DNA of 63,441 nucleotides from Streptomyces diastatochromogenes (GTDB taxonomy: Bacteria > Actinomycetota > Actinomycetes > Streptomycetales > Streptomycetaceae), in the NCBI GenBank assembly GCA_001550305.1, contig LRTP01000639.1, forward strand, positions 1-63,441. Direction: 5' to 3'. Made by a program: the position numbers and the translations under genes. The notes under the pieces are model-generated. The model worked only from the letters and a program-made list of their open reading frames with translations, was not told where the DNA came from and ran no database searches. Below, one piece after another: positions 8,230 through 16,855 of this stretch. Positions within the stretch are counted from its first letter, which is position 1; the number at the start of each line of letters is the position of its first letter.

Positions 8230-9915
8230 GGTTCTGTCGACGATCTTGTGATCCGGACGGTTGAGCGGTTCGTGCCGACCGTTCGCAATCATGCATCGCG
8301 TGCTCTCGTGATGTGCTTTTGGAGCTGTTTCCTTACCTGTCCGCGTTGCTCATCGAGGAGGTCGAGCGACGGCCGGACAAGGTGGTGTTGAGGACGCGGG
8401 TGCGGGCGGCGAGCGGGTCCTGTCGGTGCGGTCAAAGCTCCGCTCGGGTGCACGGCCGGTACGTACGCAAGCTGCGTGACGTCGCCGTGGGCGGACTGGG
8501 CGTGGTGATCGAGTTACGCATACGCCGGTTCCGCTGCGAGAACACTGCCTGCACGGCGGTGACGTTCGCCGAACAGATCGTGGGACTGACGACCCCGCAC
8601 AGTCGGCAGACCCCGCTATTGCGCGCGGTGCTGACGCGGATCGGACTGGCCCTGGCCGGCCGGGCAGGAGCCCGCCTGGCCTCCGCGGTCGGCATCACCG
8701 TGGGCAAGGACACGCTGCTGCGGCTGGTCAGAGCCCTGCCCGAACCGGAGGTCGGCGAGGTGGAGGTCCTCGGCGTTGACGACTTCGCCTTCCGCAAGGG
8801 CCGTCACTACGGCACGGTGCTGATCGACATGGCAACCCACCGTCCACTGCATCTCTACGAGGGGCGCGAGGGCGAAGACCTCGCCGCATGGCTCCGCGAC
8901 CACCCCGAGGTGAAGGTGATCTGCCGGGACCGGTCCAGTGGTTACGCGGAGGGCGCACGCATCGGAGCGCCGCAGGCCGAGCAGGTCGCTGATCGCTATC
9001 ATCTGTGGGCCAATCTCGGCCAGGCGGTCGAGAAGACAGTGAACGGTCATCGCTCCCGTCTGGCCGAACCGCCTTCACAACCCGCAGACACCCCCGACGA
9101 ACCGCAGGTAGTCCAGCTGCCGACAGAGCTGAAGATCGTGACTCGGCTCCGTGAACAGCATGCTGCCGCCCACGAGTTGTGGCAGCAGGGGATGTCGAAG
9201 GCGGGGATCGGCCGGAAACTCGGACTGCACCAGGCCACCGTCCGCAAACTGGTTAACGCCCCCTCCGCGGACGACGTCGTCCCAAAAGCCTGCAGCGGGC
9301 GCACGTCGTCGACCCGTATGTCGGCTACCTGCACCGGCGCTGGAACGATGGCGTCAGAAACGCCACCCAGCTCTACCGCGAGATTCAGAAACAGGGCTAC
9401 CCCGGAGGCGAGTTGGCCGTCCAACGTCATCTGCGGCAGTACCGCACCGGGCGCGGACACGCACCCGATCCGGGGCCGAAGCCTCCGTCGGTCCGCGAGG
9501 TCACCTCATGGATCATGACTCACCCCGAACACCTGCGGGACGAGGCCGCCGGCAAGCTTCACCGGCTGCGTGAACGCGATCCCGAGCTGGACCGGCTCAC
9601 TCTTCACGTCAGGAAGTTCGCCGTCATGATGACCGCACGCCACGGCGACCGCCTCGAGGACTGGATCACCGAGGTCGAACGAGACTCCCTCGCCCCACTC
9701 GCGGGCTTCGCCCGCAACCTCCGCCGCGACTTCGACGCCGTCCGCAACGGACTGTCCCTTCCTCACAGTTCCGGCGCCGTCGAAGGCAACATCAACCGGC
9801 TGAAGATGCTGAAACGGCAGATGTTCGGCCGGGCCAGCCTCGATCTCCTTCGCAAACGCGTCCTGCTCGCGCGATGAGTCCAGCCCATCCGGATCACAAG
9901 ATCGTCGACAGAACC
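8230..9915 (+). mobile_element. ISL3-family insertion sequence with 8-bp target duplication
   Basis: Starts GGTTCTGTCGACG and ends with its inverted complement CGTCGACAGAACC; the inverted repeats run about 27 bp with near-perfect identity. CGGATCTT occurs on both sides (8222-8229 and 9916-9923), the 8-bp duplication expected of ISL3. The target is the IS256 transposase gene. The clear duplication and matching ends point to a recent insertion. Confidence 0.9.
8313..9877 (+). CDS. ISL3-family transposase, one frameshift
   Basis: The N-terminal zinc-finger region and DDE domain are in the first frame (VLGVDDFAFRKGRHYGTVLI, DRSSGYAEGA, ADRYHLWANLGQAVEK). After a -1 shift at 9281-9287 the protein continues LQRAHVVDPYVGYLHRRW and ends with the catalytic region SSGAVEGNINRLKMLKRQMFGRA. 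The shift site is C-CCA-AAA, which has the X-XXY-YYZ form of a slippery heptamer, but ISL3 enzymes are normally a single frame, so a lost A is equally likely. All catalytic motifs are otherwise present. Confidence 0.8.
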
Positions 9916-10480
9916 CGGATCTTGACGTGGATCGCGTCGATGAACACCACCGGATCGAGCGGGCGGGTGCGCCAGTCCGCCATCGAATCAAGGGCCTTGT
10001 CGGTGATCGTGGACACCGTCTCCTTGCTCGTGGCCATCTGGTACACCTCGGCCAGGTGCGCGACGATCTCCCCGGACGTCAGGCCCTTCGCGGTCAGCGA
10101 CAGCACCATCTCATCCAGCGCCCCCGTGCGGCGCCCGTAGCGAGGAAGCAGCCGCGGGGTGAAGGTGCCCAGCCGGTCACGCGGCACCTGCACCACCACC
10201 GGCCCGGCTTGCCTCCTCGGCCAGATGCAGGTCCATCTCCGTCTCCAGCGCGGACTGCATCAGATGCTGCGCGATCTCGGGCAGCAGCCCGCCCTCGCCC
10301 ATCAACCGCAGCCCGTCACCCTCGCGGGTCTTCTCGGCCGCCAGCGCGGCCAGCTCCTGCCAGCCGTTGGCGCGGGCCTCGCGGATGCGCTCGCGGAGGT
10401 TCTGGATGATCTCGAACTGGATGTCACGAGATGCTGCGTCCAACTCTGTTGCGCTCCTTCATCGTTCGGATGCGCAACGT

Positions 10481-11015
10481 CTACCGACTAAGCCATGCGG
10501 GGGATGCGTTCATGTCCGGCGTGTCGTCCGGTAGTCCGGTCAAGAGGCGTCCGCCAGCGCATCCGATCGCGATGTGCCGGGGTCCGGCGGGCAGGCTCGC
10601 ATAGTCGACGAGGTTGTCGAGCAGTTCGCGGGCGCCGGGGGTGTTCAGGACGACGTCCTGCACGCGCGAGTTCAGGCCGTCCAGGTCCAGGATGTCGCGG
10701 GCGGCCGCCGGGTCGCGGAGGCGGTCGCGGACATCCTCGGTGCGGTCGGCCTGCGGGGGAACGGGGGCGGCTCTTGCTGTCCTTCGGGAGGTGGAGGAAG
10801 CCTAACGACGTCAGCTTGATGGGCTCGGGCATGTGAAGTCCCTTTCGGGGAGGCTGGACTGGCGCGCGGGGGGGCCGGACGTGGAGATCGACGGCCGCCC
10901 CCGACGTCACTGAGGTGGTGGAGGCACTCGCGTCGGCGGTTGCCGCCCGGGCGGCACTCGCCTGGAGTTCGGCGTGGCGCTGCATGAGCTGGTCGGTGGC
11001 CGTGGGGTCGGTCAT
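10481..11015 (-). pseudogene. RapZ C-terminal-domain-like protein, frameshifted and truncated
   Basis: From ATG 10832 (preceded by GAAAGGGA) the protein starts MPEPIKLTSLGFLHLP, then shifts frame and continues ADRTEDVRDRLRDP, LDGLNSRVQDVVLNTPGARE, GPRHIAIGCAGGR. This matches the domain found at the C-terminus of the RNase adaptor RapZ and in free-standing actinomycete proteins. Right after GCAGGR, where the family has HRS and a further 40 residues, the sequence diverges at the edge of the IS256 element. An in-frame ATG at 11015 would add a 60-residue alanine-rich leader; whether that is a separate gene whose stop was lost is unclear. Confidence 0.65.
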
Positions 11016-11026
11016 GGCCGTCCTGA

Positions 11027-11209
11027 TCAGGCGCGCGGGTACTCCATGCCGGCGAAGCCGTCGGGGTGCTCGGGCCCATGGTCATCGCTGGTGCTGTCAG
11101 CAGGCTGGTTCTTGCGAGCGGCCAGCATCGCGCGGAACGCGTCGACCACGGCCTGGTCCGGGGAGAGGTCGCCGGGCGCGTGACCGCAGCAACGGAAAGG
11201 CCGCGTCAC
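11027..11209 (-). CDS. Small protein of unknown function, coupled to the WhiB-like gene
   Basis: A 60-residue protein ending DDHGPEHPDGFAGMEYPRA. Its GTG start (11207-11209) overlaps the stop of the WhiB-like gene, so it is probably translationally coupled. It contains a predicted helix DQAVVDAFRAMLAARKNQ. No family recognised. The next gene in the run starts 12 bases downstream (ATG 11015). Confidence 0.5.
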   Translation of the reverse strand: MTRPFRCCGHAPGDLSPDQAVVDAFRAMLAARKNQPADSTSDDHGPEHPDGFAGMEYPRA

Positions 11210-11553
11210 CGGAGCGGGGCAGTCGACGGGGTCTCTGCGGCGAGGACGTCCACCCAGTTCGGACCGAGGCGGTTCTCCAGCCGCCGGCGCAGGGCAGTGC
11301 GATCCGGGGCGGTGGTGGCGGCCCACACGCCGATGCGGGTCAGGTCCGGGTGGGTGAGTGCCCATCGCAGGCAGGCCGCGGCGATCGGGCAGGTGCGGCA
11401 CGTGGCCTTGGCCTGCCGGATGCGGTCTGCTGCGGCAGGGTCGGTGACCTCGCCGCGGTCGACGTCGAACGCCTGCGGGTTGCTGTGGCACGCGGTCGGT
11501 GTCGCGGGGGTGGGCAGCGGGATGCGCTGGTCGAGTTCGAGGGTGGGGCCCAT
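11206..11553 (-). CDS. WhiB-like (Wbl) iron-sulfur regulator
   Basis: A 115-residue protein with the four cysteines of the WhiB family: one in ACHSNPQAF, then C-x2-C-x5-C in ATCRTCPIAAACLRWAL. These hold a 4Fe-4S cluster that senses redox state or nitric oxide while the protein binds the principal sigma factor. The turn after the cysteines reads GVWAATT instead of the usual GVWGG, followed by a basic helix DRTALRRRLENR. Plasmid and phage Wbl proteins often vary here. It heads a minus-strand run with the 60-residue protein and the RapZ-like remnant. Confidence 0.8.
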   Translation of the reverse strand: MGPTLELDQRIPLPTPATPTACHSNPQAFDVDRGEVTDPAAADRIRQAKATCRTCPIAAACLRWALTHPDLTRIGVWAATTAPDRTALRRRLENRLGPNWVDVLAAETPSTAPLR

Positions 11554-11576
11554 GAGGGTCTCCAATCGCACGTGAG

Positions 11577-11870
11577 TCAGGCGTGGTCGTCGTAGCCGCT
11601 TACGCGTTTGGGCTTCGCGTCGGAGGCGAACCTGCCGAGCCGCGCTTCCACGGGGTTCGCGCTGATCCAGTCCTCTGCACAGACCTTGTGCGCGGGCCCG
11701 CCGTAGTGGGAGCGCATCGGCGTGGGAGCACCGCGCAGCACGCACAGCAGGTCCTACCAGCGGTCGAAGTGCCGGGCGTCCCTCCAGTCCAGGAGGGAGC
11801 CGGGAACCGGGATGAGACCCGGCTCCCACAGCGGCGCCTTGCCGCGGCGGCACCGGGCGGACGCGCTCAT
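11577..11870 (-). pseudogene. Small plasmid protein with an in-frame TAG
   Basis: One frame reads MSASARCRRGKAPLWEPG, then GSLLDWRDARHFDRW, then TAG at 11754-11756, then LLCVLRGAPTPMRSHYGG and AHKVCAEDWISANPVEARL to the stop at 11577. The composition on both sides of the TAG is protein-like and in the same frame, so a single nonsense change is the simplest reading. No known domain. It lies 23 bases before the WhiB-like start and probably belonged to the same transcript. Confidence 0.4.
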
Positions 11871-11987
11871 CCGACGGGCAGGTGGGTTCCAGGGCGGCCC
11901 GGGCGGCGCCCGTGGACCGTGGGCGTGTAGGCGTCGTGGCACGTCGCCAGGTAGCCATGCGGCTGCTCGCCGGTCTTCACGCGATAC

Positions 11988-12362
11988 ATGGCCATGTCCG
12001 CACCGCGCAGAAGACGGGAAGCGCACTGGCCTTTCGGGGACCAGCGCATTGAGGGGCGCGAGGCTCTGCGCGCCTATTTCGCCTCTCGCCCGGAGGACAG
12101 GCTGTCGCGCCGTCTGATGACGAACATCCTGATCACGGTGGAGTCCAAGGCGACAGCGCGGGCGGTCTCGTATCTGACGACATACCGAGTCGATGGCTAC
12201 TCAGGTGGAATGATCGAGCCCAGGCTCCCGGCGAACGTCGGCCACTACGAAGACATCTTCCGGAAGATCGACGGCGTCTGGTTCCTCGCCAGCCGCGCTG
12301 TCTTCCTCCCCTTCGGCGGCGGAACGGAACGGCTCCCCGTCGCGGATGCATCATCCGCTTGA
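11988..12362 (+). pseudogene. SnoaL/NTF2-like protein, N-terminally replaced
   Basis: From about 12040 the frame reads IEGREALRAYFASRPED, ESKATARAVSYLTTYRVDG and HYEDIFRKIDGVWFLASR, typical of SnoaL_4/NTF2-like domains (cone-shaped barrel that binds small ligands). The family's first 30-40 residues, with the helix ending in the usual RYASALD-like motif, are missing and replaced by unrelated sequence after ATG 11988. A strong hairpin follows at 12377-12404. Probably a fragment left by rearrangement. Confidence 0.55.
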
Positions 12363-12376
12363 CGACACCGCTTTGC

Positions 12377-12404
12377 GGCCCGGCGACCGTCAGGTCGCCG
12401 GGCC
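12377..12404. terminator. Hairpin terminator
   Basis: GGCCCGGCGACC and GGTCGCCGGGCC form a perfect 12-bp stem with a four-base GTCA loop, 15 bases after the SnoaL-like stop. No U-run follows, as is common in Streptomyces. Confidence 0.65.
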
Positions 12405-12789
12405 CTGGTGATCGGTGAGGGTCGGCCGAAAGCAGGCGCGAAGGACGTGGTCGATCTCGGGGACCAGGTCGCTGATGGTGATGTGGTCGATCCAGCGATG
12501 CGGGATGTCTCTGGCTCAGCAGACGCTGTCGGGCCGAAACCGGTGTGGTGTCGGTCTGCGCCTGGACCAGTTCGGTCAGGGCGTCGATGAACGGCTGAGG
12601 CGTGGCCGGTGGCATCGCGGCGGCCTGCTTGAGGCGTTAGCGCGCGGCTGGGAACGGCGGCGTGCTGATTCTGACCAGAACCCGACGGCCAGAAGCCGAA
12701 GTTGGCCACGGCTTCTCTCGTACCGGCTGCCTGCCGCTGGAACCCTCGGTGGGATGCCAGCCGCCATCGTCGGGGGAAGGAGAGGTCTG
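12405..12789. other. Degenerate region without an intact gene
   Basis: Short protein-like stretches appear on the minus strand in different frames (RWIDHITISDLVPEIDHVL; PQPFIDALTELVQAQTD), suggesting a decayed gene of unknown family. Nothing intact is visible. Confidence 0.4.
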
Positions 12790-13161
12790 GTGCCTTGGTG
12801 GACAGCAGCCCTGTGGGGGCTAGCAGGAGCGGCCGTGGTGGAGGGCCTGGCTCTGTACCAGGCGATCCACCGGGTGAAGGACTTCCCCTGGCGCAAGGAG
12901 GGTGAGGCCCGCTTCCCCGCCTACCTGACTTCCGTGATCATCCGGGTGGCAGTCGGCGCTGGCATGGCCGCGGCCTTCGGCGCCTCCACCCAGATCGCCG
13001 GCCCGCTGGGAGCTCTCATCGTCGGTGTCACCGCCCCGAAGATCGTTGAACAGATGCTGCGCCACGGTTTGGCCCATCAAGCGGCGGAGCCAGCACCGCC
13101 ATCCGCCACCCCCGCCCCGACAACCGGCGCGTCCATCCAAGGAGGCCCCGATGCCGCGTGA
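12790..13161 (+). CDS. Small membrane protein of unknown function
   Basis: About 123 residues from GTG 12790, chosen because AAGGAGAGG lies just upstream; an ATG at 12754 is in frame but has a poor ribosome site. It has two or three hydrophobic segments: WWTAALWGLAGAAVVEGLAL, SVIIRVAVGAGMAAAFG and GPLGALIVGVTAPKIVEQML, separated by a charged loop (RVKDFPWRKEGEARFP). The C-terminal tail is rich in Pro, Ala and Thr. It overlaps the next gene by 11 bases. Such pairs occur on actinomycete plasmids; I cannot assign a role. Confidence 0.6.
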   Translation: MPWWTAALWGLAGAAVVEGLALYQAIHRVKDFPWRKEGEARFPAYLTSVIIRVAVGAGMAAAFGASTQIAGPLGALIVGVTAPKIVEQMLRHGLAHQAAEPAPPSATPAPTTGASIQGGPDAA

Positions 13162-13645
13162 CTACGCCTCCGACCTCGGCCGCGCCCTCGCCCGCGACAC
13201 CCCCGCATTCCAGGCACCACCACAGCCAGCCTCGGCCGGACAGAGCTTCTTCCACCAGCTCCTCGCCGCCCTGGCGCGCGTCACCCCCGCCTTCCGACCC
13301 ACGACTGCTCACCCACGAGACCCCGCTCCTGAAGCCGGCGCTGCCGCGAGGCCGCGCCGCACCCGGATGGACCGCATTCGGGAGCGCAACGTAAAAAAGC
13401 CATACACCCCTTCTGGACAACGCTCGGAGCCCCCGGAGAAATGGGCACGACGGTACCGCCGTGTGGATCCGGGACGTCTTCTCACCGTTGCCGAAGTCGC
13501 CTCCCTCATGCAGGTCAGGAAGACCTCGGTGTATCGGCTGGTCCACAGCGGGCATCTCCCGGCCGTTCGGTACGGGCGATCGTTCCGAGTGCCGGAGGGG
13601 GCCGTCCACGAATACCTGCGAGACAGCGTTCGCAACATGAGCTGA
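13151..13645 (+). CDS. Excisionase-type helix-turn-helix DNA-binding protein
   Basis: A 164-residue protein. The C-terminal 65 residues are a MerR/excisionase-type domain: LLTVAEVASLMQVRKTSVYR, then LVHSGHLPAVRYGRSFRVPE and AVHEYLRD. This fold is used by Xis factors and by small plasmid regulators. The N-terminal 100 residues are low-complexity, rich in Pro, Ala and Arg. The ATG is preceded by GGAGG and overlaps the upstream membrane-protein gene. No integrase gene is visible in the window, so a regulatory role in plasmid copy number or transfer is as likely as excision. Confidence 0.75.
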   Translation: MPRDYASDLGRALARDTPAFQAPPQPASAGQSFFHQLLAALARVTPAFRPTTAHPRDPAPEAGAAARPRRTRMDRIRERNVKKPYTPSGQRSEPPEKWARRYRRVDPGRLLTVAEVASLMQVRKTSVYRLVHSGHLPAVRYGRSFRVPEGAVHEYLRDSVRNMS

Positions 13646-13743
13646 CCAGGTGTTTTCAACCTCGAGGGCCCGCACGAGGGCCTGCGCACTCTCAACGGCC
13701 GCTGTGTGCGTCTGACGTCTGCTCACTGCGCCGAAACCTGCTG

Positions 13744-13767
13744 GCCCCGGCTTGAAGACACCGGGGC
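13744..13767. terminator. Possible terminator hairpin
   Basis: GCCCCGG and CCGGGGC arms separated by ten bases, about 100 bases after the HTH gene and 34 bases beyond the end of the convergent gene at 13801. Confidence 0.4.
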
Positions 13768-13800
13768 AACGGCAGTCGTGCGTGCTTCAGGGCTGGCCCG

Positions 13801-14202
13801 TCACAGCGGCAGCGTTATGCCGAGTTCCTGCATGGCGCTGGAAGGCGGGCCGCCTTCAGAACGTTCGGTCTTGTAGCCCTTCACACGGGGTTCGAGGGTG
13901 CGCGGGTCGACAGCTTCGGCTGGGGCGCTCTTGGCGTACAGGCCCAAGGGCTGGCTGTCGCGGTCGTGGGGCAGGAGCCAGAAAACACGGCGGCGGAACG
14001 TGCCGGAGGCGCGGGAGGGTTTGGCCGTGGTGCCCAGGAGGACGTAACCGACCATGCGGCCGTCGCGGTGGTAGGCCGGCTTCCCCTTGCGGGTGGGGAG
14101 CCGGTCCAGGCTCTGGCGGACGTAGTCGAGGTGGTCGATGTCCTCCAGCCACACGATGTCGGCTTCGTGGCTGATCTCGTCCTCGGTAATCAGGGAGCTC
14201 AT
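13801..14202 (-). CDS. Conserved plasmid protein (DUF6009-like)
   Basis: A 133-residue soluble protein starting MSSLITEDEISHEADIVWLE, with RMVGYVLLGTTAKPS and FRRRVFWLLPHDRDSQPLG. It resembles a family of short Streptomyces plasmid proteins that I recall as DUF6009; function unknown. It overlaps the helicase gene by four bases (ATGA), so it is the third gene of the primase-helicase operon and probably serves replication or its control. Confidence 0.6.
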   Translation of the reverse strand: MSSLITEDEISHEADIVWLEDIDHLDYVRQSLDRLPTRKGKPAYHRDGRMVGYVLLGTTAKPSRASGTFRRRVFWLLPHDRDSQPLGLYAKSAPAEAVDPRTLEPRVKGYKTERSEGGPPSSAMQELGITLPL

Positions 14203-15740
14203 GCGCGGTCCCTCTCCTCGTCGGTGAGCAGTCCGATGCCGGGGTAGTGCTTGCGCTGGTTGGACAGGATCATCTCCTTGGGCGAGGCCAGGCCCACGAG
14301 TTCCCGCGTGCGGGCAGCGAACGCGCGCGAGGACATGGCCGGTGCCCCTTCATTCTGGCACCAGGCCCGGTAGGCGGCGTAGAGCGCCGTCTGTTCCGCG
14401 CGCAGTTCGGTGTCGAGGCGGCAGCACTCGTCGTAGAAGCGGCCGGTGTGGTCCTCAGTTTCCGCGTACGCGCTGGTGGCGATCCGGACGCGTTCGGGGC
14501 CGGTCAGGTCGCGGTCGCCGGCGAGGTAGCGGCGGGCGCCGTCGACGAGCCAGGTGAGGATGCCGGGGCCTTCCTCGGTGACGAGGAGGTCCGCGAGGTT
14601 GTCGATCTTGCGGTGGTCCGGGACGACCCGCTCGAACGGGATCAGTCGCATGCGGCGCCAGAACGCGAAGCCGCCGGTGCCGACTTCGGGGCGGTGGTTG
14701 CCCAGCAGCCACAGTTTGTGGGTGGGGTTGAAGCCGAAGAAGTCTTGCCGCATGCGGCGGGCCTTGATGCGGTCGCCGCCGGTCAGCAGCTTGACGCGGC
14801 CCTCGTCGAACTTGTCCCCCGGTTTGACCTCGGAGCAGACAATGACGCGTCGGCCGTGGAGTTCGGCCAGGTCCGTGGGGTGGCCTTCGTAGGGGCGGGC
14901 CATCAGAAAGCCGGGCGGGGCCGCGTCCGCGTAGTCGCCCAGGAGTTTCATCAGGACGTCCAGGAGGACGGATTTGCCGTTCTTTCCGGAGCCGAAGAGG
15001 AAGGGCAGGACCTGGCCGCCGACGTCGCCAGTGACGGAGTAGCCCAGCAGGAGTTGCAGGTAGGCGATCATCTGCTGGTCGTCGGCGTCGGCGCCGAAGG
15101 TGTCGGTCAAAAACCGTTCCCAGCGCGGAATGGGCATGCTCTGCGGGCCGACGGCTGTGGAGCGGGAGTGGAAGTCCTTGTTGGGGTCGGGGACTTTGAC
15201 CAGGCCGGTGCGCAGGTCGACGATCCCGTCGGGGGTGCACAGGGCGTACGGGTCGGCGTCCAGGAGAGCGGCGTTGAGAACCATGCCGGGGGCGGACTTG
15301 GCCTGGGCGAGCATCGCGTTCATGCCCGTGGTGGACAGCGCGCGGCGGCGATGCGACTGCAGGGCCTGGGCCGTGAGCACGCCACGGGGGTCGTGGACGG
15401 CGATGGCCTCGGCAAGGTCACCGGCTGCCCAGAGCACGGTGTCGTCCTCGTCGATCTGCCAGCGGGTGGTGTCCCACCGGTACCAGCCCATCCCGGGCAC
15501 GTGCCGGTAGTCGTTGGCATACAGCTTGACGAAGAGCTTGGCGTTGCCGCGGTCGGTGAGGGTGTCGGGCAGGAGCCCGGCAGCGGTTGCTTCTCCGGCG
15601 GCTGCGCGGGAGGCGTCGATCTGGGCTGGCAGAGCAACGGTGGTGGTTGGTGCGGGGCGTTCCTGGTTGCGGATCTGGGCGGCGACGGCTTCGGGGTCGA
15701 AGTCGAAGAGGGCCTCGGTCTCGTTGCGGTGTGACGTCAT
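14199..15740 (-). CDS. Phage/plasmid D5-type replicative helicase
   Basis: 513 residues. The N-terminal 190 residues are the D5_N region (NDYRHVPGMGWYRWDTTRW, CTPDGIVDLRTG). The superfamily-3 type ATPase follows: Walker A FGSGKNGKS at about residues 249-257, Walker B region HGRRVIVCSE, sensor motif KLWLLGNHRPEVG and arginine-finger region FWRRMRLIPF. The C-terminal winged-helix part ends near residue 500. Such proteins unwind the origin next to a PrimPol primase. The start (MTSHRNETEALFDFD) overlaps the PrimPol stop by four bases, giving a tightly coupled operon fired from the iteron side. Confidence 0.88.
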   Translation of the reverse strand: MTSHRNETEALFDFDPEAVAAQIRNQERPAPTTTVALPAQIDASRAAAGEATAAGLLPDTLTDRGNAKLFVKLYANDYRHVPGMGWYRWDTTRWQIDEDDTVLWAAGDLAEAIAVHDPRGVLTAQALQSHRRRALSTTGMNAMLAQAKSAPGMVLNAALLDADPYALCTPDGIVDLRTGLVKVPDPNKDFHSRSTAVGPQSMPIPRWERFLTDTFGADADDQQMIAYLQLLLGYSVTGDVGGQVLPFLFGSGKNGKSVLLDVLMKLLGDYADAAPPGFLMARPYEGHPTDLAELHGRRVIVCSEVKPGDKFDEGRVKLLTGGDRIKARRMRQDFFGFNPTHKLWLLGNHRPEVGTGGFAFWRRMRLIPFERVVPDHRKIDNLADLLVTEEGPGILTWLVDGARRYLAGDRDLTGPERVRIATSAYAETEDHTGRFYDECCRLDTELRAEQTALYAAYRAWCQNEGAPAMSSRAFAARTRELVGLASPKEMILSNQRKHYPGIGLLTDEERDRA

Positions 15741-16855
15741 CGGGGGCCCCTTCGCGTGTCGAGGGGGTGTTGGCGGCCTGCGGTCATGCCGCTGCGGATG
15801 ATCTGGGCGGCGCGGCGCTCCTGGCCCGGGCGGGCGGCGGCCGCGGCCTGAGTGAGGGCGAGCTCGGCTTCGTCCTCGGTAAGGCGGCCTGCGGCGACGA
15901 GGCCGCCGAGGGTGTAGGCGGCGCGGTTGAGGGTGTCGGAGAACCCTGCGCCTTCGGTGACGTGGCCGCAGGCCTCGATGGGAGCGAGGACGGAGGCGAG
16001 CATGCGCTGGATGCGGTCGCGGCCGCCGCCCGCGGCGAGCACAGCCTGCTGGGCCCGTGGCGGGACCGGTCGGGGGGCGGGGATGCTTGAGGCGGGCAGG
16101 TGACCGGTGCGCTCGAGTTCCTGGGCAAGCCAGATGGGGAGGGAGGCCGGCTCGCGGACGCTGTCGAGCGGGACGTAGGTGCCGTCCCGGGTGGTGGTGC
16201 CGGGGGCGATGATGTAGCCGCCGTGCGCGCGGACGTCGACTTGCCAGGCCAGCGCGGTGCCCTGGCTGGAGCCTGCGGAGCAGCGCCAGCGCCGGTTGTC
16301 CGCTGCCCGGTACCAGACGTGCAGGCCGCCTGAGGGGGTACGGACGCGCAGCGTGGTGTCATCTTCCGCAGGGCTGCGCTGGCCGCGCAGAGCGGCCAGG
16401 ACGGCGAGGGTGTGGAAGCCGTTGGCCAGGCCGGTGAGATCGATGTCGTCGCCGATCGGGATACCTGGCAGGATCCGGTCCCGGGTGGGCGGCTGGGTGA
16501 GGTGGGCGTCGATGTCGATGACGACCAGGCCGGCCGGGCCGCAGGCGATGCCGACGCCGAACTCCGGGTGGGCGCCCCACCACTGGGTGATATGGCGCTG
16601 GTCGAGGGTGGCGGCGTGGAATCCGTGGCACCAGCGGCCTGCGGGCAGGCACGGGCACTCGGCGGGCGGGTGCGGAGTCGTGCGGCACTGGGTGCAGTTG
16701 GCGGCCGGGGTCTTGCGGCCGGCGGCCAGGGGGTGCACGGGCCAGCCACGGCGCGCGCACCAGCTGGCAGTGGCCAAGGAGACAGCGACTGAAGACTCGG
16801 AGGCGGGCTGCCGTGAGTCGCTGCCAGAAATGCGCAGGTCAGCACGCATGCGCAC
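15737..16855 (-). CDS. Bifunctional primase/polymerase (PrimPol, AEP superfamily)
   Basis: 372 residues. The archaeo-eukaryotic primase core shows the catalytic pair D114 and D116 (LVVIDIDAH) and the SGGLHVWY motif (about 175-182) with its histidine. A cysteine cluster (CTQC about 54-57, CPC about 67-69) probably holds zinc, as in integrative-element PrimPols. The C-terminal 100 residues are the helical primase tail (RAAYTLGGLVAAGRLTEDEAE). It makes primers and can extend them at the replication start. The gene lies directly downstream of, and its first codons include, AGCGACTGA repeats that continue across 16860-17382, the presumed origin. Confidence 0.88.
   Translation of the reverse strand: MRMRADLRISGSDSRQPASESSVAVSLATASWCARRGWPVHPLAAGRKTPAANCTQCRTTPHPPAECPCLPAGRWCHGFHAATLDQRHITQWWGAHPEFGVGIACGPAGLVVIDIDAHLTQPPTRDRILPGIPIGDDIDLTGLANGFHTLAVLAALRGQRSPAEDDTTLRVRTPSGGLHVWYRAADNRRWRCSAGSSQGTALAWQVDVRAHGGYIIAPGTTTRDGTYVPLDSVREPASLPIWLAQELERTGHLPASSIPAPRPVPPRAQQAVLAAGGGRDRIQRMLASVLAPIEACGHVTEGAGFSDTLNRAAYTLGGLVAAGRLTEDEAELALTQAAAAARPGQERRAAQIIRSGMTAGRQHPLDTRRGPR

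Larger units (their letters stand above)
7432..10443 (-). pseudogene. IS256-family transposase split by an ISL3 insertion
   Basis: The C-terminal part (7432-8221) begins RDGHVANRPVYVAIAVTADG and contains VCDGLSALPEAV and NAIESLNARYRRA. The N-terminal part (9924-10443) contains GDGLRLMGEGGLLPEIAQ, VPRDRLGTF and FIDAIHVKIR. Removing the ISL3 element and one copy of its 8-bp duplication (CGGATCTT) joins the halves exactly in frame across AIHVKIRDGHVA. Independently, a deletion with frameshift near 10190 has removed about 25 residues between LHLAEEA and VQVPRDR, so the gene was already or later inactivated. The first codons near 10443 also do not look native. Confidence 0.85.

Noticed and set aside
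14247-15734. 495-residue plus-strand open frame opposite the helicase
   Set aside because: It is the antisense shadow of the D5-type helicase gene, with Gly/Val-rich composition and no motif.
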